In this document: piece after piece, positions 34,418-43,242 of the stretch | How positions within the stretch are numbered: position 1 is the stretch's first letter | Layout: every line of letters starts with the position of its first letter | From: Mesoaciditoga sp. | Lineage (GTDB): Bacteria > Thermotogota > Thermotogae > Mesoaciditogales > Mesoaciditogaceae | Length of the DNA stretch: 47,641 nucleotides | Reading direction: 5' to 3' | NCBI GenBank assembly: GCA_002878315.1 | Contig: PNIW01000050.1 | Span: forward strand, 1-47,641 | Program-made: the position numbers and the translations under genes | Notes under the pieces: generated by a model | Database searches by the model: none | What the model saw: only the letters and a program-made list of their open reading frames with translations | Told to the model about the DNA's origin: nothing

Positions 34418-37003
34418 GTGAAAAATCTTTCCTCCGAGCAAATAAGAAAGGAATTTCTGGAATTTTTTAAATCAAAAGGTCATGAAATTTTACCGAGTAT
34501 TTCTCTAATACCTGACGATCCCCAACTTTTGTTTACGGTTGCGGGAATGGTGCCGTTTAAAAAGATCTTCTGGGGTCTTGAGGACCCAAAATATCCAAGG
34601 GTCGCGACCGTTCAGAAATGTATAAGAACAAATGACATAGAGAATGTTGGAAGAACGCCACGGCATCACACATTTTTCGAAATGCTCGGAAACTTTTCAT
34701 TTGGAGATTATTTCAAAAAAGAGGCTATAGAGTATGCATGGGAATTTCTAACTCAAAGACTTGAAATAGATCCCAGTAGGCTTTGGGTTTCTATATATAA
34801 AGATGATGACGAGGCATTCGAAATATGGACAAAGGACATAGGCATTGATCCTCGAAAAATAGTCAGAATGGGGAAAGAAGACAATTTCTGGGGTCCGGTA
34901 GGGCCGAGCGGGCCTTGCGGACCTGATTCTGAAATATTTTACGATCTAAAGATTCCCGTCAAAGAATGTCCAGATCCGGATAAATGTACGCCTGCCTGTG
35001 GCTGTAACAGATTCCTTGAGATATGGAACCTTGTATTCACCGGCCTTTACCAGGATGAAAATGGAAATATCGGTGAACTTAAGAGGAAAAACATCGACAC
35101 AGGCATGGGCCTTGAAAGAATCGCGTCAGTTTTGCAAGGAGTGAAGAGTAATTTTGAAACCGATCTCTTCATGCCTTTAATTCATAAATCAGAAAATATC
35201 TTTTCGGTAAAGTATGGTGCTCAGGAAAGTACCGATATCTCAATGAGAATAATCGCAGATCACGCAAGAGCCGCAACCTTTCTCATAGCGGATGGAGTTT
35301 CTCCTTCCAATACGGAGCGTGGATATGTGTTGAGACGTTTGATAAGAAGGGCTGTCAGATATGGACAATTGATGGGGGCCGATGAGCCTTTCCTTTACAA
35401 ATACGTTTCAACGGTTGAGGAGATAATGGGAAAGAGTTATCCAGAAATAGTTGAAAGAAGATCTTTCATAGTTGAGACGATAAAAAACGAGGAAGAAAGA
35501 TTTCTAAAAACACTCGATCAAGGTCTTGCAATGGTCGAAAGGATCATTTCGACATCCAAAAACATATCCGGCGAGGAGGCTTTCAAACTTTATGATACTT
35601 ATGGAATGCCTCTCGATATTTTGTTAGATATATCGAATGAAAAGAATGTTCAAGTTGATGTTGAAAGTTTTAACAGACACATGGAAGAACAAAAGCGCAG
35701 ATCAAGAGAAAATCTCGGTGTTCAGTCATTCGTTGATAGCATCTACGAGTCTATTTCGAATTTCAAAACGGAATTCGTTGGATATGAAAGTTTCGAATCA
35801 GAATCGAAGATCGTTGCCATGATTTCGAATGGAGAGGAAACTGGAAGCGTTCTAAGCGGAAATGAGGCCGAAGTTATCTTTGATAAAACCCCATTCTACG
35901 CCGAGATGGGAGGACAAGTAGGTGATACTGGAAGATGTGAATTTTCAGGAGGATACGCGAGCGTAATCGATACGTATCAAAAGGCAAATCTTCACATACA
36001 CAAAATAAAAGTTGAGAGTGGGACTTTGAGGATTGGAATGAACGTTAAGTTGATCGTCGACGAAAGGAGAAGAAAGTCAATAGCAAGAAACCACACGGCA
36101 ACCCATTTACTTCAGGCTGCTTTACAAAAAGTGCTCGGCGATCACGTAAGACAGTTCGGATCCTACGTGGGCCCCGAGAAATTGAGATTTGATTTTACCC
36201 ACAATTCTCCTCTGACACCTGAAGAGATCGAAAAAATTATCATGATGGTCAATGACGAGATATTGAAGGCAATTGATGTCAAAACAAAGATCATGCCATT
36301 GGAAGAGGCAAAGAAAATTGGCGCAATGGCATTGTTTGGAGAAAAGTATTCCGACACGGTAAGAGTCGTCTTCGTCGATGATTTCAGCAAGGAATTATGC
36401 GGAGGGACGCACGTTTCGAACACGGGAGAAATAGGCATCTTCATGATAACAAGCGAGAGAGGTGTCTCTGCAGGCGTTAGACGCATAGAGGCAACGACCG
36501 GAACCAACGTTTTGAAAATCCTTTTAGATCAATCTAAAATGATAGAAAATCTCTCCTCAAAACTTTCATGTCAGAAGGAAGAGATAGAAAATAAAGTTAA
36601 AATTTTGATAGATGAAAACCAGGAATTGATCCGTGAAAATGGCACCCTTAGAAAGAACTTGATCCTTCAGAATGTTAAAGAGCAGTGCGAAAATTCAAGG
36701 AAAAACGGTAAGAAATTCGTGATCACAAAGGTAGAAAATTTGAATTCTTCAGATCTAAGAGATGTGGCCGACGACGCCTTAAGGATTTTTGGAAAGGGCG
36801 TTGTGGTAATCCTGCAGGAAAACGACGAAAAGACAACATTTATAGTGAAATCCACTCTTAACAATGCAAATGAAATAGCCTCTAATTTATCTAAACATTT
36901 CGGTGGTAAAGGCGGCGGAAAGGGAGAGATGGCTCAGGGAGGATGGAATGGCAAGGTAGATACAGGAAAAGTAGAAAAAATCCTTGAGGAGTTATTAAAA
37001 TGA
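34418..37003 (+). CDS. alaS: Alanyl-tRNA synthetase
   Basis: This is a class II synthetase charging tRNA-Ala, 861 residues. The catalytic core has FTVAGMVPFKKIFWG and RTPRHHTFFEMLGNFSFGDYF. The editing domain has the zinc/active-site motifs HTATHLLQ and CGGTHV. The C-terminal DHHA1 domain ends with GGKGGGKGEMAQGG. The start is GTG 34418 with AAAGGAGA 8 nt upstream; a TTG at 34400 lies before the SD. It is co-directional with and only 20 nt downstream of the envelope cluster, and overlaps the HAD gene by 4 nt. Confidence 0.98.
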   Translation: MKNLSSEQIRKEFLEFFKSKGHEILPSISLIPDDPQLLFTVAGMVPFKKIFWGLEDPKYPRVATVQKCIRTNDIENVGRTPRHHTFFEMLGNFSFGDYFKKEAIEYAWEFLTQRLEIDPSRLWVSIYKDDDEAFEIWTKDIGIDPRKIVRMGKEDNFWGPVGPSGPCGPDSEIFYDLKIPVKECPDPDKCTPACGCNRFLEIWNLVFTGLYQDENGNIGELKRKNIDTGMGLERIASVLQGVKSNFETDLFMPLIHKSENIFSVKYGAQESTDISMRIIADHARAATFLIADGVSPSNTERGYVLRRLIRRAVRYGQLMGADEPFLYKYVSTVEEIMGKSYPEIVERRSFIVETIKNEEERFLKTLDQGLAMVERIISTSKNISGEEAFKLYDTYGMPLDILLDISNEKNVQVDVESFNRHMEEQKRRSRENLGVQSFVDSIYESISNFKTEFVGYESFESESKIVAMISNGEETGSVLSGNEAEVIFDKTPFYAEMGGQVGDTGRCEFSGGYASVIDTYQKANLHIHKIKVESGTLRIGMNVKLIVDERRRKSIARNHTATHLLQAALQKVLGDHVRQFGSYVGPEKLRFDFTHNSPLTPEEIEKIIMMVNDEILKAIDVKTKIMPLEEAKKIGAMALFGEKYSDTVRVVFVDDFSKELCGGTHVSNTGEIGIFMITSERGVSAGVRRIEATTGTNVLKILLDQSKMIENLSSKLSCQKEEIENKVKILIDENQELIRENGTLRKNLILQNVKEQCENSRKNGKKFVITKVENLNSSDLRDVADDALRIFGKGVVVILQENDEKTTFIVKSTLNNANEIASNLSKHFGGKGGGKGEMAQGGWNGKVDTGKVEKILEELLK

Positions 37004-37632
37004 AGGCTTTTTTGTTCGATCTCGATGGAACACTTCTGCTCTCAGACGAGGAAATCTTTTACGATAATTATTTTAAACTCGTTTCTTCAGAATTTCCGGA
37101 ATTCGATCCAAAGGAATTTATCTCAGCCATAAACGAGATAATAAAAGAGATGACCTTTGAGGATGATCTCAGGAATAACTACCATAAGTTCATGGAAAAG
37201 ACGGGCTTAAGGTTTAGAAAGGACCCTTTCGAATTTGAAAAAAGATTTACTGATTTTTACACTGGAAAATTCAAACTTCTGAAATCTCTAACTCTTCCAA
37301 ATCATGAATTGATAGAACAAATGAGAAAGTTGGATGGCATAAAAGTGCTTGCCACGAATCCCCTTTTTCCGGAAATCGCGATAAAGGAAAGAATGAAATG
37401 GGCCGGATTGAGGGAAGAAGAATTCGATCTGATAACATTCATGGAAAATTCCCATTATCTAAAGCCTAATCCAAAGTATTTCCTCGAGATAGCATCAAAG
37501 ATAAAGGTGGATCCCGTAGAGTGCACCATGATAGGGAATGACCCTATTCTCGATGGCGCATGTCAGAAAATCGGAATGAAATTCGTCTTGATCGGAGATG
37601 AAGATGGATACAAAAATAGAATTAAAAGTTGA
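37000..37632 (+). CDS. HAD-superfamily hydrolase (phosphatase-like)
   Basis: This is a 210-residue haloacid-dehalogenase-like protein. Motif I FDLDGTLL has D7 and D9, motif II is VLATNP, a motif III Lys is at LKPNPKYF, and motif IV is MIGNDPILDG. The helical cap between motifs I and II marks subfamily I. It is translationally coupled to alaS (ATGA). Substrate unknown. Its end overlaps the DUF342 start by 29 nt. Confidence 0.88.
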   Translation: MKAFLFDLDGTLLLSDEEIFYDNYFKLVSSEFPEFDPKEFISAINEIIKEMTFEDDLRNNYHKFMEKTGLRFRKDPFEFEKRFTDFYTGKFKLLKSLTLPNHELIEQMRKLDGIKVLATNPLFPEIAIKERMKWAGLREEEFDLITFMENSHYLKPNPKYFLEIASKIKVDPVECTMIGNDPILDGACQKIGMKFVLIGDEDGYKNRIKS

Positions 37633-38980
37633 TTCCGATAAGTTGAATGCTTTCATTGTTTTAAATGATAAAAATGTATCCGAAAGCGAGATAAAATTCG
37701 TTTTAGATAACGGCGGAATAAAGTTCGGAATTGCCGATGCAAAAATAAAAGAGATAGTCAAAAATCCCATACTAAAAGAACCGTTATTAGTAGCCCAGGG
37801 AGTTCCACCTGTAAATGGAAAGGATGCAAAAATAGAATATAAACTCGAAGAGGGAACTCAGGAAAGAAGGCCTTTGGTGCTCGATGATGGTACCGTCGAT
37901 TACAAGGACGTGAAGGTCTTTAAGATAGTCAAAGCCGGAGATGTCCTTGCGGTAAAGACTTCCCCAACCAAGGGCAGGAATGGACGCGATGTTTTTGGAA
38001 ATGATATACCCGCAAAGGACGGAAAAGATATAAGGTTAATCGTGGGAAGAAATGTTTCGATCTCGGAAGATGGATCGAAAGCGATAGCCGAAAAAGACGG
38101 AATACCACTTATTCACGACGGTATTCTTGAGGTAAGCCAGTTGTTAGAAATAAAAGGAGACGTGGACTATTCGACGGGAAATATAGATTTTCCCGGTGAT
38201 GTTGAGATAAGAGGAGGCGTCTCTCCCGCCTTCTACGTAAAGGCAACCGGAAATATAAGAATAAAAGGGATCATTGAAGCCGCCGATGTAAGTGCCGGTG
38301 GCAATATAGAGTGTTTAGGCGTTAAGGGACGAGGAAAGGGACTCATTACCGCAAAGGGAGATATAAAGGTAAAGTTTCTTGAAAACGCGATAGTCGAATG
38401 CGATGGAGATCTTTACGTGGACGGCTCAATAGTAAACAGCAAGGTAAGAGCTGGAAGAAAGGTAGAGGTTACCGGTAATGTAGGTCAAATAGTCGGATCC
38501 AACGTTATGGCCGGCCTGATCGTTGCGGCAAAGGAAATAGGAAGTGAAATGGCCGTTACGACAAGAATAGAGGTCGGAGTTAATCCAAAAATAAGAGACA
38601 GGATAAAGATGCTCTCATCACAGATATATGTTCAAAAACAAAACCTTGAAAAACTCTCTAATCTCATAAAGTTGTTTGAAGACACAAAAAAGAAGAATAA
38701 CGGTTTTCTCCCGGCAGATAAAGCCGAAAAATACGATCAGGCAAAATCATCAAGGCTTGAAATATACAAAAGCCTTTCTCAGATGATAGCAGAGGTTAAA
38801 GAACTCGAAGAAAATATTTCGACCTATGCCAATGACAGCATGATAATAGCGCTATCAAAAATTCATCCGTCCACCGAAATAATAATTGGCGGGAGACGGA
38901 TGATAATCGACAAGGAATTCGGGCCGTCAATTGCAAAGATTTCAAATGATAAAATAGAGATAAAACCTTACATTCCATGA
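37604..38980 (+). CDS. FapA/DUF342-family protein
   Basis: This 458-residue protein has an N-terminal alpha/beta domain (to about 165), a right-handed beta-helix core (about 165-320; GDVDYSTGNIDFPGDVEIRGGV, NIRIKGIIEAADVSAGGNIE, GLITAKGDIKVKFLENA) and a C-terminal coiled coil with a final beta-sheet segment. This is the FapA architecture, a family linked to polymer and cell-surface-associated functions but biochemically poorly known. The start is ATG 37604 with GGAG 6 nt upstream, inside the HAD gene. It ends 2 nt from the convergent channel gene. Confidence 0.85.
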   Translation: MDTKIELKVDSDKLNAFIVLNDKNVSESEIKFVLDNGGIKFGIADAKIKEIVKNPILKEPLLVAQGVPPVNGKDAKIEYKLEEGTQERRPLVLDDGTVDYKDVKVFKIVKAGDVLAVKTSPTKGRNGRDVFGNDIPAKDGKDIRLIVGRNVSISEDGSKAIAEKDGIPLIHDGILEVSQLLEIKGDVDYSTGNIDFPGDVEIRGGVSPAFYVKATGNIRIKGIIEAADVSAGGNIECLGVKGRGKGLITAKGDIKVKFLENAIVECDGDLYVDGSIVNSKVRAGRKVEVTGNVGQIVGSNVMAGLIVAAKEIGSEMAVTTRIEVGVNPKIRDRIKMLSSQIYVQKQNLEKLSNLIKLFEDTKKKNNGFLPADKAEKYDQAKSSRLEIYKSLSQMIAEVKELEENISTYANDSMIIALSKIHPSTEIIIGGRRMIIDKEFGPSIAKISNDKIEIKPYIP

Positions 38981-38982
38981 TT

Positions 38983-40020
38983 TCATCCTTCGGCTATTTC
39001 TCTCAATTTTTTTGATTGATTTTCGCTACTTTCTATCACAACGAGAATATCACCCGGGTTTATAACCGTATCAGATGCGGGGTTGAATTTGAAATCCGTT
39101 CCGCTTTGAATTGCAACAACTAAAAGGCCGGTCTTTTCTCTTATCTGGGCTTCTTTCAAAGTTTTGCCCGTTAAAGGACTTTTAACGTTGACGAGAATTT
39201 CTTCCATCTTAAGATGGATATTATTAGATTGGTGAATTATGTCCATAAAGGACTGAAGGGCGGGATTGAGCACAAGAGATGCTATCCTCGATCCAACAAT
39301 CTCAGTTGCCGAGAGCACATTGTCTACACCGGCATATCTCAATCTCTTTATTGCAGTTACGTTATCAGCCTCGCTTATTATTTTTAACCCTTTATTCATA
39401 TTTCTTGCCATCAAAGAGACGTAAACGTTAAGAGAATCATCCGAAAGCGTAACGACAAGTGTTGAGGCTTTGCTTATGCCGGCCTTTAAAAGAGTTTGCT
39501 CATCCATTGCATCTCCGACAACGTACATGAAATTTTCTTCATTCATGATGTCAGAGATTATACGCTTTACTTCATCAACCCTTGAAGATGTTGGCGTTAC
39601 AAAGACAAATGGATATTTCCCGTTTGCAAGTTGCCTTATGACGTACTTTCCTATCTCACTTCCACCCATTACTATACAATGTCCTTCCATCTTGTTTATC
39701 ATCTTCATCATCCTTTTCCATTTCATATACTTTCTCAAATCTCCATCTAAAAAAAAGGAAGTGATAACTCCTATGGCATACAAATACGACGATATTCCTA
39801 TGAGAATTAAAATCGTTGTAAAGAGATAGCCGTTATAATCCAAAGGCTTTGGAAGACCGTAACCAACCGTCGATAAGGTCATCGCCGTCATGAAAAGCGC
39901 ATCAAAAATGTCCCATTTTTCTATTATCATGTAACCGAAAATTCCAAAGATAAAAACTCCTACAATAATTGAAAATGCTAAAATAACATGCTTTATTCTT
40001 CTTTTAAGATCCTCTCCCAT
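38983..40020 (-). CDS. Two-TM potassium channel with RCK/TrkA domain
   Basis: This is a 345-residue MthK-like ligand-gated K+ channel. TM1 (about 11-33), a pore helix and the selectivity filter TVGYG (51-55), then TM2 (about 65-90) are followed by an RCK_N Rossmann domain (HCIVMGGSEIGKYVIRQL, with GDAMDEQTL) and an RCK_C domain (about 260-345). The nucleotide loop reads MGGSEIG. It is the last gene of a minus-strand trio, 5 nt after the CDF gene. The effector (Ca2+, nucleotide) is not determinable. Confidence 0.92.
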   Translation of the reverse strand: MGEDLKRRIKHVILAFSIIVGVFIFGIFGYMIIEKWDIFDALFMTAMTLSTVGYGLPKPLDYNGYLFTTILILIGISSYLYAIGVITSFFLDGDLRKYMKWKRMMKMINKMEGHCIVMGGSEIGKYVIRQLANGKYPFVFVTPTSSRVDEVKRIISDIMNEENFMYVVGDAMDEQTLLKAGISKASTLVVTLSDDSLNVYVSLMARNMNKGLKIISEADNVTAIKRLRYAGVDNVLSATEIVGSRIASLVLNPALQSFMDIIHQSNNIHLKMEEILVNVKSPLTGKTLKEAQIREKTGLLVVAIQSGTDFKFNPASDTVINPGDILVVIESSENQSKKLREIAEG

Positions 40021-40025
40021 TTATA

Positions 40026-40919
40026 TCACTCTTTTATATCCGGCCATTTGTCCTCTCCGCGGCCGATTGGCTCGGCATGGATTGTGACTTCTTTAACCTC
40101 TGGTAATCTTTTCTTTATTTCATCCTCGATAGACGTCATTATGCTGTGAACATGCTCAAGACGCATCTTCCCCGGCACTTCTACATGCATGTCCACTATG
40201 TAGTACGATCCGAGTTTTCTAACCCTTATAAGATGGGGATTAAAAACATATTCTTGCTTTTTAACGATTTCTTCTATCAACGCGGTCATGGCAGGATCCC
40301 GTTTTTCCATGAGTTCTGGAAGGCCTGTCTTTAAGACGTCTATGCCCATCAAGACTATCAAAATTGCCACGGCTATAGAGGCAATGGGATCGAAGATCGT
40401 CATGCCAGTTACCATGACAAGGATTCCACCTACAAGAACAGCAACTGATGCAAAGACATCGCTCATGTAATCTTTTGCATCCGCTATCACGGCTTGATTT
40501 GAAAATTTCTTTCCCATCTTGAACATGTAATAAGAAAGAAAGAACTTTCCAACTATACTGATAGACGCTCCGGCTATCATTAGCGTTGCAATAACATCGT
40601 GGTGCCCCAAATCGATGAATGATTCCTGAACAATAATAAGGCCGGCAAAGATGACGGAAATTCCAATTATGTTCGCAACTATTGTTTCAGCCCTTCCATG
40701 TCCATAAGGATGATCCACATCTGGTGGAAGACCTGCGACTCTTATGCCCTGATAAACGAGAATAGACTTTGCGACATCCATAGTTGTGTCTATTCCATCA
40801 CTTATTAAAGCGATGGATCCACTTATAATTCCGAGCAATATTTTGAAGACAGCAAGCACTGCGTTACCGTAGATTCCAATCATTACGGTCTTCAGACTCC
40901 GTTTAGTTCTTTCTTCCAT
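40026..40919 (-). CDS. Cation diffusion facilitator, Mn/Fe-type site
   Basis: This is a 297-residue metal/proton antiporter. TM2 has D44-TTM-D48 and TM5 has D150-YMS-D154; both halves of the transport site are DxxxD. The usual zinc form has HxxxD in TM5, so manganese or iron is more likely than zinc. HPYGHGRAE and the C-terminal ferredoxin-like domain with several His are present. SD GAGGAGAGG is 3 nt before ATG. It overlaps the EEP gene by 17 nt upstream. Confidence 0.9.
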   Translation of the reverse strand: MEERTKRSLKTVMIGIYGNAVLAVFKILLGIISGSIALISDGIDTTMDVAKSILVYQGIRVAGLPPDVDHPYGHGRAETIVANIIGISVIFAGLIIVQESFIDLGHHDVIATLMIAGASISIVGKFFLSYYMFKMGKKFSNQAVIADAKDYMSDVFASVAVLVGGILVMVTGMTIFDPIASIAVAILIVLMGIDVLKTGLPELMEKRDPAMTALIEEIVKKQEYVFNPHLIRVRKLGSYYIVDMHVEVPGKMRLEHVHSIMTSIEDEIKKRLPEVKEVTIHAEPIGRGEDKWPDIKE

Positions 40920-41952
40920 TAACCTCTCCTCTAAGTTTAACCTTTAATTGTACGGGGTTGTGATCGCTATTTTCGAATTCCAAATTGATTCCTTTTACAG
41001 ACATTATTTCAAGATTTGGAGAGAGTAAAAACCCATCTATGACTGTCATGAAGTTTTCTCCCTTTACAAAGGGCTTTTCATTCGATCGGTTGGTAGGCGT
41101 GTTAGGATCAAATGCCCATTGCCACCCGGATGGCGTCCAATTTTGAGGAAATTCAAAATAATGCTTCAAGTACTTTTCAGAAGTTGCGAATTCAAAATGC
41201 TTCTTCGAAAGGCCCGGCATTATCAAATTCCAGTCTCCACTAACTATCACGTAATTCCCCTTTTCATATTCATTCAAAATAAAACTCTTCAGGTATTCAA
41301 GTTCTTTCATTCTCAACTTCCCATTATCAAAGGCCGAAAGATGCAGGTTCAATATCAGCAAATCGCAAGAAGCTAAACGGTACCTCGTAAGTAAAAAAGC
41401 CCTTTTGAGTTCGAAAAGTTTTCTTGGCCACTCTAAATCACCTGGCAAGGCATACCGTTCAACTTTGTATGGTCGAAATTTTGAAAGTGTCATAATTCCA
41501 GATCTTACCTTACCAAGTGGAGAGAATAAAGGTACAGGAACAAATTGCACATTGTAATTCATCGCGAAGTAAGAAAGATAGGGCAACCGTGAAAGCAAAT
41601 TCACTTCATTTATTTTGTATGTCCTTGATGACATCATGTCAACTTCTTGCAAAAGAATACAATCAAATTTTTGAGTATATAAGAAAGAAAAAATTGAATT
41701 CATATTCTCTTCCACGATCTTTTTGTTTGCTGGCTTTGAAGTTTTACCTCCGCTCATGAAAAAATCAGCACTTTTTCCAAGACCGCCGTAACCTATATTC
41801 CATGTTAAGATCGAAAATTCAGATCGAAATTCTTCGCCTTCTATTTTGCGCAAAATCTTGATTTCTTGGACTTTAGGAGGCCTGTACATCGTTATTTCTG
41901 CAAAAATTATGAATCCTAAAATGATCAAAAAAATTCCCGCAATATATAACAT
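40903..41952 (-). CDS. Endonuclease/exonuclease/phosphatase-family protein, membrane-anchored
   Basis: This is a 349-residue EEP-fold hydrolase with an N-terminal hydrophobic helix (residues 2-22) acting as signal or anchor, so the domain is probably outside the cytoplasm. Catalytic motifs are ILTWNIGYGG, LLQEVDMM (metal-binding Glu), NLHLSAFD, VSGDWNL and NSDHNPVQ. Substrate could be nucleic acid, phospholipid or phosphodiester. SD GGAGGT is 3 nt before ATG. First gene of a trio with the CDF and K+ channel genes. Confidence 0.85.
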   Translation of the reverse strand: MLYIAGIFLIILGFIIFAEITMYRPPKVQEIKILRKIEGEEFRSEFSILTWNIGYGGLGKSADFFMSGGKTSKPANKKIVEENMNSIFSFLYTQKFDCILLQEVDMMSSRTYKINEVNLLSRLPYLSYFAMNYNVQFVPVPLFSPLGKVRSGIMTLSKFRPYKVERYALPGDLEWPRKLFELKRAFLLTRYRLASCDLLILNLHLSAFDNGKLRMKELEYLKSFILNEYEKGNYVIVSGDWNLIMPGLSKKHFEFATSEKYLKHYFEFPQNWTPSGWQWAFDPNTPTNRSNEKPFVKGENFMTVIDGFLLSPNLEIMSVKGINLEFENSDHNPVQLKVKLRGEVNGRKN

Positions 41953-41982
41953 GAGACCTCCATAAAAGATCTATACCCATAG

Positions 41983-41991
41983 ATTATAACA
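41983..41991 (-). promoter_or_regulatory. Extended -10 promoter of the EEP-CDF-channel operon
   Basis: The minus strand reads TGTTATAAT, about 31 nt before the ATG. Just upstream, AATGGC and GCCATT (41994-42011) form an inverted repeat with a 6-nt loop covering the -35 zone. Confidence 0.55.
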
Positions 41992-42011
41992 TGAATGGCA
42001 TTCAAGCCATT

Positions 42012-42190
42012 AGAATAGAGGATATAAAATGATTTGTGTAGTGCGGCTGAGAAATTGCGTTAACTCTAATGGATGAAAGTCCTATAAAAAGGCTATGGAA
42101 ATATTCGAAAAACTTGGTTGAGTATAAAAGGCAGGCATCTCGATTTCAAGGGATCATAAATGTCGATCCCATTTTGAGATATCATAAAAT
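42012..42190. other. Non-coding stretch, nothing firm
   Basis: This is part of the 342-nt gene-free region between the two minus-strand operons. A 62-codon frame on the plus strand (42069-42257) runs through the terminator and lacks an SD. I see no RNA gene here. Confidence 0.5.
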
Positions 42191-42217
42191 AAAGGGCCCC
42201 ATAAAGGGCCCTTTCTA
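42191..42217 (-). terminator. Rho-independent terminator of the ptb-to-AOR operon
   Basis: The perfect arms AAAGGGCCC (42191-42199) and GGGCCCTTT (42206-42214) enclose the loop CATAAA. On the minus strand the stem is followed by a T-rich ATTTTATGAT tract. It lies about 78 nt after the last gene of the operon. Confidence 0.85.
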
Positions 42218-42294
42218 TAATTTAAGGGGGATAGGGGGTATTCACTTATTAGACTGATAAGATGAATATTTGTTCAAAATATTTTTATGCAGAC

Positions 42295-43242
42295 TTAAAT
42301 TCTAAAGTCAAAACCTGATTTACGTATAATTGTGAGGTAATCCTCAACTTTGAAAGTTCCATAAGAAAAGGCACAAAATCCGAAGGTATCCATCATGTCT
42401 TTGACCGGATCTTCATGTACGTGAGATGGCCGGGCTTGAACGTGCTTTAAAAGGTCTAAAAGTTCTTTTGTGTCTTTGGGAAGATGTTCTATTATTTCTC
42501 CCGCACGCAAAGAATCAACGCCAAGGTCGTTACATAGGTTAACAAATTTTCTGACCGTTTCTTTGTCCCCGATATGCTTCATAAATGTGATGCCAGCCTT
42601 TTCCCAGTGATCATTCAAACGTTTTTCGCATTTAACAGGACATTCCAGACATGGATCATTTACCACTTCATTGGTGGACAACTTTATCGCCTTCAAATTT
42701 TTACTTCCCATTACGGCTCCGAAACCGTTCCGTCCGGCAGGAGAGTCATCAAAAAGTATAACGGATAATGGCGAGAGCATCTCTCCTGTTGGCCCTATAC
42801 ATGCGATAATTGATCTTCCATCTGAAAGAGATTTTTTGCATTCCGACACATTTGTCCCTTTTAGGTACGGCGCATCGAGTATTTCGACTTTCGAACCATC
42901 TATAGAAATGTATGAAAGATCCTTTGCCTTTCCTTCAATTAAAAGGCCATCGTATCCGATCAATTTGAGAGCAATGCCAAACCTTCCACCTGTCGAACTG
43001 ACGCTTCTTGTACCATCAATTCCATATGTTGCCACAGCAAATCTTCCGCCGTGAGGTATGCCTTTCTTTCCGGTGAATGGTCCCGTCGCGATGGCGAGCA
43101 TATTTGACTCCGACAAAGGATCGGAAGGACAGATCAATTCAAGGGCAAGTTTTTTCCCGCCTATTAAATCCGGATTAATTTCAAGTGTTGATATTTCTCC
43201 AACGGACAAATTTATCTTTAAAAATCTTATCTCCTTCATCAT
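42295..43242 (-). CDS. Half-length aldehyde ferredoxin oxidoreductase homologue
   Basis: This 315-residue protein is homologous to tungsten-pterin aldehyde ferredoxin oxidoreductases, which are about 600 residues. The N-terminal domain is well kept (STGGRFGIALKLIGYDGLLIEGKA, GRNGFGAVMGSKNLKAIK). The Fe4S4 cysteine triad is C198-x2-C201-x3-C205, and domain 2 begins normally (CNDLGVDSLRAGE, 237-249). After that, about 200 residues expected in the family are missing. The text resumes with DTFGFC (285-290), resembling the DxxGxC motif that supplies the fourth cluster cysteine and a pterin contact. A short C-terminal end follows. The frame is clean, so it looks like a real compact protein rather than a fresh frameshift. 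Overlaps the TPR stop by 4 nt. Confidence 0.82.
   Translation of the reverse strand: MMKEIRFLKINLSVGEISTLEINPDLIGGKKLALELICPSDPLSESNMLAIATGPFTGKKGIPHGGRFAVATYGIDGTRSVSSTGGRFGIALKLIGYDGLLIEGKAKDLSYISIDGSKVEILDAPYLKGTNVSECKKSLSDGRSIIACIGPTGEMLSPLSVILFDDSPAGRNGFGAVMGSKNLKAIKLSTNEVVNDPCLECPVKCEKRLNDHWEKAGITFMKHIGDKETVRKFVNLCNDLGVDSLRAGEIIEHLPKDTKELLDLLKHVQARPSHVHEDPVKDMMDTFGFCAFSYGTFKVEDYLTIIRKSGFDFRI

Noticed and set aside
42069-42257. 62-codon plus-strand ORF in the longest gene-free stretch
   Set aside because: It has no SD, runs through the GGGCCC terminator hairpin, and its composition is not gene-like.
42295-43242. AOR homologue as a frameshifted pseudogene
   Set aside because: The downstream region to 42190 contains no remaining AOR sequence I could recognise, and the terminal motif sits in the same frame, so an internal in-frame loss fits better than a frameshift.
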